Source: Sorghum bicolor
Lineage: Eukaryota; Streptophyta; Magnoliopsida; Poales; Poaceae
DNA: 64,000 bases
Assembly (NCBI RefSeq): GCF_000003195.3
Contig: NC_012879.2
Coordinates: forward strand, 20,298,647-20,362,646
Direction of reading: 5' to 3'
In this document: positions 35,711 through 44,757 of the stretch, piece after piece
How positions within the stretch are numbered: position 1 is the stretch's first letter
Layout of the letters: each line of letters opens with the position of its first letter
Made by a program: the position numbers and the translations under genes
The notes under the pieces: model-generated
What the model saw: only the letters and a program-made list of their open reading frames with translations
Told to the model about the DNA's origin: nothing
Databases searched by the model: none

Positions 35711-36421
35711 TCAGTCGTCCTGGGATTCGCTGGATGGCGTAGTCGGTGGTTCCGGCGGCGCCTTCTCTTCATGTATAACTATCTTCTCTCTCCACACTTG
35801 ACTCGGTGCTACGGTCTCCTCAGGACAGTTCTGTTCAAGCTGTATGTCGTCAGACATTACAACTTCTCCTTCATAGTCTACCCATCCGTCCTTGATGATT
35901 TGTTTCCTCTGGTTGCGGTCGCATCCTCGTCTTCTTGTCCTGACCTGCTTAGAGTCTTTAACTATATAGTTAAGGTCAGTAAAATAGCAGCGTACCTACT
36001 CAGAGGGGAAGTGCATGTGGACTTCTCCGGTTCCAATGTAGATGATTGCTTTAACAGTGCTAAGGAACGGTCTTCCAAGGATGATGGGTGGATCGTACTT
36101 GTCTTCTCCCATGTCAATAACCTAAAAATCATCTGGAGCTGAATGTATGACGGTTTTAGGGGCATGGTTCCGAATAGGAGCTGATAGGTGACTGGCAGCC
36201 ATTATGTTGACACCTGACCCGGTGTCGCAAAGCATCTTCTGGAAGTTGTATCCATCAATGGAGCACTGGATGCTTGGCATACTTGGGTCATCCTTTTTGG
36301 TTAGGAACGGTGACTTAAGTCGACGATCTTGACCTCCTTGAACTGCAGTGACCATCTTTGCTGACTTGGTCCACATTTGCTTGTTCCTGTTCCTCCTGTT
36401 GGTCCTCTTCCTTGTTTCATG
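35711..36421 (-). pseudogene. Element D second protease domain
   Basis: It follows the first protease in the same reading frame. The active site reads LCDTGSGVNIM, with the catalytic Asp-Thr-Gly intact. Downstream comes VIDMGED and then PPIILGRPFLSTVKAIIY, the family signature. The stretch between active site and signature is some 40 residues shorter than in the first domain, so the flap region seems lost. Two in-frame TAG codons (36122-36124, 35996-35998) stand where Gln would fit. After the domain comes a basic RTRRRG stretch, then an acidic and Pro-rich tail ending at a TGA in 35711-35713. It has its own substrate-binding core but is broken now. Confidence 0.7.
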
Positions 36422-36877
36422 TCAGGATTGCTCTGAGATTTGTGTAGTCTTGTTCTTGAAGGAAAACGTCTCCGTCCTTCCCTTGATGTAGAAACTGATC
36501 TTGACAGCACTAGCGTAGATGACAGCTCTCGAGGTGTTCAGGAATGGCCTCCCTAGGATGATGGGTGCCCTCTCATCAGTATCAGTCTCTATCACCACGA
36601 AGTCTGCTGGAGCGTATAAGGTACCAACTCGGACATAGAGGTTCTTCAATATTCCCTTTGGGAAACTTAGTGTCTGATCTGCAAGCTGCAAACACATGGT
36701 TGTTTCTAGGAAAGGATATGTAAAGAATTTGTCATAGAGTATTCTGAGCATAATGTTGACGCTGGAGCCAAAGTTGCAGAGTGCTTCTAGGAAGTCCACC
36801 ATGCTGATGGAGATCGGGATGACGGGACGTCCTGGATTGTATCTCTTGACCGGCAGAAGGTCAGTAATTACTTCCAC
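36422..36877 (-). pseudogene. Element D first protease domain, active Asp replaced
   Basis: A retropepsin-like domain: RPVIPISISMVDFLEALCNF, then GSSVNIM, LQLADQTLSFPKG, LYAPADFVVIETD and IILGRPFLNTSRAVIYASAV. The active site is N-F-G-S-S where relatives have D-L-G-S/A-S, so the catalytic aspartate is asparagine. The rest of the fold looks complete. The frame has a TGA at 36422-36424, after which it continues in the same frame into the second domain. Upstream, a TAG stop at about 36892 and frame changes separate it from any gag. The reported frame opens at GTG, so the true start is unknown. Confidence 0.75.
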
Positions 36878-36892
36878 AACAGGGTTACTCTA

Positions 36893-38163
36893 GTAGTTAC
36901 GTCCTCAAGCATCTCAGTGCAGTGATTGCCTGAGTGTCCAGTATCTCCAGTGTGTTTGTGCTCATAGATCTAGGTTCTTCACTTGGTGGAGTCTTGTGAA
37001 AGCTTTCCTTTCTTATCGGTTGTGCATCGTGTTTGTGGCACACTCCAGGGATCATCTCTTGTGAGCTATGTCTTCCTTGTGTAAATTGTTAAACTTCATG
37101 TGTGTCTCTCTTTGTCTCCAATGTGAGTTTATCTCAGGACTTTCCAGGTCGATAGTGAAAGTTTTCCTGCAGGGGTTAGTCCAACAAAATATCCAATATC
37201 TACTATAGCATACTATCGGCTCAAAGATCAACCTAGACACCATGTATAATTTGATTTAGGAGGGCATTTTAACTTAAGCATCATGCTTAATTTAAACTCC
37301 CTTGGATGTAAGATCATCAGCCCTAAACTAAGCACCATGCTTAATTAAGAGATAAATGAAACTACTCCAAGCCTAGACATATACTAAAACAAATAAAGGT
37401 AGCATGAGAGCATTTATAGAGATCTACTCAAGTGGAGATGAAGTAGTGTGATTAGTATTTAACTAATTGAGCATGTCTCAAAGGTTGGGACAACCAACAT
37501 AGCAACATGGCAAAGGATGTTTTTATGTAAAGTACTCCCCCAAGCTTGAATTTTGCAAAATTCAAGTTTGGATGAATTTAATTCAATGTTGTATGATGGT
37601 TGGTTGGACATACCTTGTGCTTGTCATTCATCCGATCTTCTTGCTCCAATCCTGAAAAGGTTAGTGACAAGAATACCCGAAGGAATTTTTTTACAATTGT
37701 CCTTATATGCTAAACACACAAGGTAATGTTACAAATAATTAAAAGCTCATGTTACGATCTTATCAGTGCTTGTTTTAGGACACTAAGCTTGTCCTTTGGG
37801 AAACCATCAATTTATGTCGGCGAAGTGGTTTCCCCTCCAACGCTGACCTATATCAAGATCAATTCAACGAGATCTACAATATTTAATATAGACATATGCA
37901 TCGACAACCGCCCTTTTAAAGTTTTTATAAATAGAAAGGAAGAGGGGGTTGGAGATCTCGAATGTGGTGATGTTGGAGAGACCAATGGATTGTGAAGATG
38001 TTGCATATGAGCATGGAGTAAATGAAGTGGCTATGAAATAAATTCCATGCTCATTAATGCTTAGAGTGAAATCCATGTGGTGTGGTGAAAATGATAAGGT
38101 GAGTGTGGTAAAAAGGAAAAAGGATACACGGACGACTTGGTTCGAAACTAGCACAGCTACCGT
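36893..38163 (-). other. Element D leader region; no gag found
   Basis: Gag should lie here, but I see neither its capsid motifs nor a zinc knuckle. There is a third polypurine-tract-like motif at 37535-37547 (CTCCCCCAAGCTT). Short ORFs such as 37726-37995 are not recognisable. Confidence 0.6.
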
Positions 38164-38181
38164 TCCCCGGCAACGGCGCCA
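38164..38181 (-). promoter_or_regulatory. Primer binding site of element D (tRNA-Asp type)
   Basis: The minus strand reads TGGCGCCGTTGCCGGGGA, the full consensus of the grass tRNA-Asp site, a few bases inside the 5' LTR. Confidence 0.9.
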
Positions 38182-38188
38182 GAAAGCT

Positions 38189-39446
38189 TGTTGGGTATTT
38201 TAAACGCAAACAGAAAAATCCGCAAGCGCACGGATACCGATGTAGCTTTCACCCGGGAGTATTCCAGAGTATCGATTTTCCACAGAGAACGTGAGTGTAC
38301 TAATTAAGATCCAAGATCGCCCAAGGATAAATATATGAATATTTTTGGTGGGAAGAGAGGAAGTTTCCTGAGAGTTCTCTAGTTGATCTAAGAATCAAGA
38401 ATTACTTCAAGATTATCTATTTCGGGACATCAGAACACTAACCACAGAAAGAGATGAGAAGGGGGCTAGGAAGCTCCGACTACGGTCCTACAAACACCGA
38501 TCCGAACGAGGTGGAATACGTCGACCGTTAGGGCTGTCACTATCCTAAGGCTACCACAACAATCCGCAGGATTGGGTGCAATTCCAGGTAATTGCAAGAC
38601 TAAACACCACGTCTAATCTATTAATTACTACTCTAATGTTTCAAAGACTAGAGCACTTGATGCAAGCGGGAATCCAATAAATAACTTGAATGTAAATAAA
38701 AGTAATTATAGAACTCAGGAGTTATGAATTGAAGAACCTGGAGAACTATGAAGAACGAACCAGATGCTGCAAAAGTATAATGTTGAGGAAGATCCGACAG
38801 ATCCGGCTCCTCCTCCGCTCTCCTCTTCTCTCTCCCTATTTTCTAGATTACAACTAGAACTAACTAGAACTAGAACTAGAGGAACTAGAACTAGAACTAG
38901 ATGAACTAGAACTAGATCTAGATGAACTAGAGGTAGAACTAGAAGAACTAGAGGGATCCTCTATACTTGGATGAAGAATTGAAACCCTAACTTTGATTCT
39001 ATAGAAGAGGTATGATCTCCAGGGGCCAGGGGGTCTGGTTTTATAGTCCCTTCAAGTGAATCTGGGCCGTCGGATCAAACAGACATTGATCGCACGGTTT
39101 TCCTTGATCCTTTAGGTCGGTGGAGCATAATCCGCGAAACGTGTCCTGATTGGACACTGTAGCTGGGCGGGCGCCCTGCCTCCGAGCCCGATTTCCTTCC
39201 CGTTCGTTCCCGTGGCTTCTGGAGTCTTCTAGATGATAGAAAATTGCGCGTCACGTTAATATCTCTATGTAAACCCGACGTGTGGGCCTTTCTTCCATAT
39301 TTCCTGATAACCCCCTGCAGAAATAGACAAACACCAAAACTCGTGGAATTCTGTCAGATAAAACCCTAAGTCTAGGTGTTGGTTGCATTTGGATCCTTTT
39401 TTATGATTAGTTGATGGTTAAATATGAGCATTAAGGACCGTCAACA
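38189..39446 (-). repeat. Element D 5' LTR
   Basis: Near-identical to 32237-33515. A minus-strand TATA box lies at about 39037-39047. CCAAT follows at 39447-39451. Confidence 0.92.
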
Positions 39447-39451
39447 CCAAT

Positions 39452-39686
39452 CATGTTAGTTTGCTTTAGTTAGGTTGATTGTTTTATCATGATGATTTGG
39501 CTCTTTGTAATAGGTGTAGCTTCAGTGAATATCAGGGAAGATCCCTATTAAGTGGGTAGAGTTGTCTCACCCCAAAATTTCTATTTTGGGATGTGACATA
39601 GAAAATATTAAATGACATCAATTGATTTTATCATTTTTCTAAAATTTCCCAACTTTAGTTATTCTGTTGACATTCTAGATAGTGGA
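39452..39686 (+). repeat. Element C internal tail and start of its 3' LTR
   Basis: 39452-39563 is internal sequence ending in a purine-rich tract. From 39564 the LTR begins TGTCTCACCCC and follows the left LTR until B2 interrupts it at 39687. Confidence 0.75.
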
Positions 39687-39837
39687 TGTCACACCCATAT
39701 TTTAAGAACAAAATAGGATGCATAAAAGACTCATATGTGCCCCAGAAACAGTCACACAAATAAGTAGACAAATCTCAAATGTACCATTGCAGTGTTTATT
39801 ACATAACAGGACGATAATAAATCACATAGTCTTATAC

Positions 39838-39931
<94 letters not shown>

Positions 39932-42501
39932 TAATAATAATAACAATAAATAACGCTCTCAACGGAAGCTTCACACAGGTATAGACATTGACTGGTTGAC
40001 TTCAAACCTAATACTCATATCGATAGTCCTTATTCCAATCATCTTCATTTGCATAACCTGGGGTGTTGGGAAATTGCAAGAGTGAGCACATATCGTACTC
40101 AACAAGTATAACCAGGGGTTCATGAGGCTCAAATAGCTGACACTGGTTTAACTGCATTTAGCTTTTAATTAGGGATAGCATGTTCATAATTAAATAGCAA
40201 GAGTCAAGGTAGCACAAGTAATCCAATAATCACATGATCAAATGTAAGCATAATTAACTCATAGCATAAAGATAACCAAATGAACATAATAACTTAACAA
40301 GCTCATCATCTTTAGTATAAGAACCCCAAGGCCGCTCATAACCGTGAGCACGGCTAGTATACTAGTTTTAACACTCTGCAGAAGTTTTACATCTTTACCC
40401 ATGAGTCATGATTTGCCCTTTCGCCCAAGGTAGCTAATCTCTTAACCCCCTTCCTAGGGAGATTGGCAGGGATCACTATGAAGCCTTTCAAAAGTTCGTC
40501 TAACATGTTAGGGCCGCAAGATTTCCCGGGCGCGTAGATATAGAGCTCCCCTTCCAATGGCACAATGACTCGCAGCCTATACACATAAAGACAGAGGCCA
40601 CACTATACCCAAAACGACAAGCCCCTCTAGCGCCCTTTTGGGTAACCGCTAACAAGCTAGAAAATGTCTTCATACTGAGCTAAAGCCAGAGCAATTATAG
40701 CCCTCTTGGTTGCACTGTTATCCCGATGATCACTTATAGACAAGATCTCATATGGTTATCAGTCATCTTTCAACGTTCATTGCATAGCTATTAATCATCT
40801 TACAAGATCATGGATTACATCAAGCACTAGCATAACTACACCAAAATGCATATCAAATAGGTAACAAGGAATACAGGTAACAATCATCTATGATTTTGCT
40901 AAGGTCGACAAGGTAGACACATGCATATGATATATATATATATATGTATTTATAAGTGTGTAGGTAACAAGAATGATTCCAAGTTATACTTGCCTTGATC
41001 AAAGCTCTCCTGAGCCTGCTGCTGGTCGTCAAAAGCTTGGTCTTGCTCACCAACGTACGACTCACCGTCTATCCCTAAACATCAATCAACAACACACAAT
41101 CCAATATAGACAATCATACACAAAGCAAACAAGCTGTAGTTAAAACATTACACCAACAGTGATAAATCAAAGATAAAAGTTTATGAAAATATTCTAAACA
41201 GCGCTACGATCACACAAACGTAAAGTTCACGAAAATCGGAATTAAAACGTAGAAGTTATGAATTTTCTAAGATTTCCTATAAATAAATAAATAATTAAAT
41301 GCTACTACGAAATTAAAAAGTTTCAAAACAGAGAAATAATACATCTAACATGTAGAGCTCGTAAATACAAATCTAACAAAATTTTAATGGACAAAAACGG
41401 AGTTAAAACGAATATTTTATAAGCAAAACAAATCCAGTGGTAATTCTGTAAATATATGAAAGCATATTTTGAACTTAGCCGACAAGAATACGCCTTCCAA
41501 ACTGAAAAGCGTAAAACCGCCAATGCGCCATGGACCGCGGGTTTGAATCTCAAGAATCCCAGGGACTCTTTAGAAAAAGAGGCAGCGAAGGGGTATGTTT
41601 CTTTCTGGGGCGTTGAACTTCGATCGGACGGCTCGGACGCATCAGGGGGGATGACAGGCGGCGGCCGGCCGACTCCCTGTACTCCGGCGCGGTGGTGCGC
41701 CATGGGCGCCACTCGGAGCTCACCGGCGTTCTTCAATCTCATGAATTTGTGCGCCAAAAACCGAACTAAGGACATGGGGACATGGAGAAGCTCACCGCGG
41801 ACCCGCTGGAGTGCTTCGCTGGCGCCGAAGTGCAAGGGAAAGAGCTCGCGACGCACGGCGGCTGGCTCCCTCTCGGCGAGTTTCAATCATGCGCGGCTAG
41901 GGCTTGGTTTTCTAGGTTTTTGCGGCACGGGTGGAAAAACGAGATGCGGGGTGAAGCTAAAGGCCTTTATAGGGCTCGGGGAAGTCAAATCCCGCATAAA
42001 TCGGGATAGGGAAGGATTTGGTGGCGTCCCGGTTTGAGTCCGGCTCGGTGACGCCCGAAAGAAGAAGGAAGCGGGGTGAGACGCTGGCGTGCGGGCCCGT
42101 GCTGTCAGCCAGAGGTGCGCTGGGTCCCAGCCGTCAGTGGCAGCAAGGAAGGAGAGGGGAGGGGCGCGCCTGCTGGCCGCGCTCTGGGCCGCCGGTTGGG
42201 CCGAGCGAGGGGGAAGAGGGGTGCTGGGCCGTGCGCGGGGGAGAAGCAGGCCAGGGGGATAGGGCTGGCTGGGGTTTTTCCTTTTTTATTCTTTCTTTTC
42301 CAAAACCTTTTTTTAATAGGAGCTTGAATGCAATTAATTTCCAACCAAAAGCAACAAGCATAAAATAAAATATGCTCCAGCATGAATGCATAAACAAGTT
42401 CCTAACCCTATGATAAATTTTAATTTCTACAAAAATTAATTAAATGCTAAGTTAAATGCTCACAAAATACTTAAATAAATCCAATTAATTCCTATTAGTT
42501 A
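39687..42501 (-). mobile_element. B2: second copy of the 3-kb B LTR, cut by element E
   Basis: This is the inverted homologue of B1. It starts TGTCACACCC and follows B1 to within about 30-40 bases of its other end, where element E begins at 42502. The rest of B2 should lie beyond element E, outside the window. GTGGA at 39682-39686 is the candidate left duplication. Whether it is a solo LTR or part of a full element cannot be seen here. Confidence 0.8.
39838..39944. repeat. (AAT)n microsatellite
   Basis: About 35 nearly perfect AAT units. B1 has only a short AATATTATT at the matching place, so the array expanded within B2. The long poly-Asn and poly-Tyr ORFs across it are artefacts. Confidence 0.95.
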
Positions 42502-43557
42502 TGTCGGTGTGTGGACTCAGGGTCCAAGCACTAAAAAGTAATAAGTCTGCGTGTCCTCCTAAACCCGAATGTTGATGCAAGGGAACACAGGGGATTTATA
42601 CTGGTTCGGGCTTCAAATGCCCTACGTCCAGTGAGGGGATCGGAGTTTGTATTGCCTTGCACCTGAGAGTGCTTGTAGTAGGGGTGTACAAGCTGGTTGC
42701 GAGAGAGGGCTAAGTCCCAAGTCGGGACTTTAGGGAGTAAATGGAGGGGAGTGCACTACTTGGGTGAAGAGTGTTGTTTGTGATCTGTGTGTGTTGCCGT
42801 GTCTTTGATAGGTGCCCTGCCTCCCCTTTTATAGCCGCAAGGGGTAGCAGGGTTTTTATATGTGTAAGTTTGTGAATTATCTCTGGTGAGTGTAGTAGTG
42901 ACGGTGCAGGTCCTGTGGAGATCGGCCACTTCGTCCTTTGGGTATGGCTTGACGGCGTGGTCACTCCTATGGAGGGTCGTTGAGCCCTGTTGATGTTGTG
43001 GTGGTCGGGTCGGTTATACTGCAGCGTGTCCTGCAATAGTAAGGTAATGTTAGTCTAGATGTGGTCATAGTGGCAGGGGTTAACCCTCCCCATACCTCCT
43101 TTTATTGTAAGGCAATGCCCCACAGTGAAAGAGGTAAGGTTCCACAGTGACTCGAGTTGTTGAAATAGTAGCCGGCATGCCCTGCTGCAGCGTGGGAGGC
43201 ACGGTGCACGTCACATCGGAGGTACGACCATCGTGTGCTGGTAGCCTGGCTCCAAGGCCGAGGCTCGAGTGAAGCACAGATTGCGCTCGATGCTGAGGTT
43301 TTGGTAAAGGCGAAGATCTCGTCCGAGACTCAGGGCTCGGGCGAGACGGAGCTTGCGTTTGAGGCTAGGGGGTCAGGCGAGATGGAGCTTGCATCTGAGC
43401 CCAGGCGGTCGGGCGAGACGGAGCTTACGCCCGGGCCGAGGGGGGTCGGGCGTGATGGAGCTTGCGCTCGAGCCTGAAGGGGTCGGGCGCTCGTCCTACT
43501 TCTTTTTGCCGCTTTTTGTCCCCTTAGTCTGGGTATCCCTTTTTACGGTACCCAACA
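42502..43557 (-). repeat. Element E 3' LTR
   Basis: 1056 bp. In plus orientation it starts TGTCGGTGTGTGGACTC and ends GGTACCCAACA, next to the polypurine tract. A minus-strand TATA box (CTATAAAAGG) lies near 42829-42836. It interrupts B2. Confidence 0.85.
43333..43492. repeat. 36-37 bp minisatellite in element E LTR
   Basis: About four and a half imperfect units built on GGTCGGGCGAGACGGAGCTT, starting near 43333, 43368, 43404, 43441 and 43478. Confidence 0.8.
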
Positions 43558-43572
43558 GTAGCCCCCGAGCCT
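43558..43572 (-). promoter_or_regulatory. Polypurine tract of element E
   Basis: The minus strand reads AGGCTCGGGGGCTAC directly before TGTTGGGTACC. Confidence 0.85.
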
Positions 43573-44620
43573 ATGGAGCAGCTGGAATGCTCCTCCAGAG
43601 GTTCCTTCTAAGAGTTGATGGTTGGATTAAGGCTTTTATTTCCTCCGGAGGGTGCGCGCGAGCGCACCCGCCGGGTGTAGCCCCCGAGCCTTTGGAGGAA
43701 TGGTGGCATTCCTTCAAAGGCTTTTACACCTTGATGTCATTGTAGGGAGTTTTTTTCGGGGATAGGGTACATGTTCTTTACATGCAGGGCCTATTACCCC
43801 GCGCGGGTGAAGCCCCCAAGCCCTTTTCCCTTAAGGGTCGATCAGGGTCTTTCTCGACTTGATTTTACGCCCCTCATTCATCCTTTCGCTAGGAGGAGGG
43901 ATGGGTGGCATCGTACTATCCTCGGTGGGTGAGTATCGACGTTCCTAGGGAGTTGCTAGCAGGTAGATCCAAGTGGATGTCCGAGACCCGTTCGATAGGG
44001 GTCGGCTTGTGGCCCTATGGGCACATCTCAAAATACCCAAGGGCAGTTACGGTGGATGTCGGAACCATCCGATAGGTTCTGAGGGCTCGATGCCTCCCTC
44101 GATGGGATCCCACTCGTGCAACACCTGCATGGGTCTTGGATACGACTAGTAAGATGCGCCGAGCCTCTGTGGGGCTCAGACCATGGGCCTCTATCGTGCT
44201 CACCCTCAGTCATCCTTTGCTCTGTTATCCTAAGGCGAATGTTCGAACCCACTTGGTGGGTCAGTCTCGCAACCTCTGGAATGTAAGTCGCCGTGGCCTG
44301 GGGATTTTTACCTTAGGAGGTGTCGGCTCGGTCGTGGCAGGGGGGTCGAGTGCCGCTTGCCCTGGAAGGAACCACCCTGACTCGACCTTTAGGGCGCTCC
44401 TTTTGAGACAACCCATATTGAGAGCCGGAACGACCATGCCATTGCGCCTGAGTTAGACAAGACATTCTGCCTACGAATTTAATGCGCGTGTGGGCGTGGT
44501 TGGCGTGAGAATCGGAAAAGGATGGATGCTTTGGTTACCTCACCTAGTTAATGAGGCGGCCGGCGGTTCCTCTTTCCTTCCCTAATCTGCTGCGTGGGAG
44601 ACGGACTGCAGTACGCTTTT
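43573..44620 (-). repeat. Element E 3' region with repeated tract-plus-hairpin modules
   Basis: No coding sequence. The tract TAGCCCCCGAGCCT recurs at 43678-43692 and, weaker, near 43810. Both the true tract and the 43678 copy are followed by homologous inverted repeats: GGAGCA/TGCTCC (43575-43593), and TTTGGAGGAATG/CATTCCTTCAAA (43691-43718). A separate perfect 8-bp hairpin GGGTGCGC-GCGA-GCGCACCC lies at 43650-43669. Confidence 0.7.
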
Positions 44621-44622
44621 TC

Positions 44623-44629
44623 TATAAAA
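44623..44629 (+). promoter_or_regulatory. TATA box of element E antisense gene
   Basis: TATAAAAG on the plus strand, about 130 bp before the ATG at 44758, in a GC-rich setting. It suggests a promoter separate from the LTR. Confidence 0.6.
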
Positions 44630-44757
44630 GCCACCGCGAGGGTCTTTGGTTTTTCCTCTACTTGCCTCTGCCTCCGAACAATCTTGCCCCCAAGCCCCCT
44701 GCTACCGCCTTATTGACACCACCGTGCTAATGCAAGCACCCATCTCCACCTGCAGCC

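Larger units (their letters stand above)
32237..39446 (-). mobile_element. Element D: LTR element with tandem proteases and no gag
   Basis: A complete insertion of 7210 bp: LTRs at 32237-33515 and 38189-39446, flanked by CCAAT at 32232-32236 and 39447-39451. On the minus strand a tRNA-Asp primer site (38164-38181) and a polypurine tract (33516-33531) lie where expected. The only recognisable coding sequence is one frame with two successive aspartic protease domains (36877-35711). No gag, reverse transcriptase or integrase was found. By hand comparison the LTRs differ at about 13 positions plus one 21-bp indel, roughly 1%, so this is a young insertion moved by enzymes from another element. Confidence 0.9.
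26450..39686 (+). mobile_element. Element C: very large-LTR retrotransposon, nested host
   Basis: The left LTR runs 26450-31906 and is followed by an initiator-Met-type primer site. The right LTR starts at 39564 (TGTCTCACCCC), aligns with the first 120 bases of the left LTR and is then cut by B2 at 39687. Element D sits between, flanked by CCAAT. Once D is removed, element C's own internal sequence is only about 442 bp (31907-32236 plus 39452-39563), with no coding sequence. A purine-rich AAGTGGGTAGAG directly precedes the right LTR and can serve as polypurine tract. It depends fully on other elements. Confidence 0.8.

Noticed and set aside
39718..39984. Poly-Asn and poly-Tyr ORFs
   Set aside because: Translation of the (AAT)n microsatellite on both strands.
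41323..42397. Overlapping long ORFs on both strands in B2
   Set aside because: GC-rich LTR leader region; not conserved with the frames in B1 and no domain.
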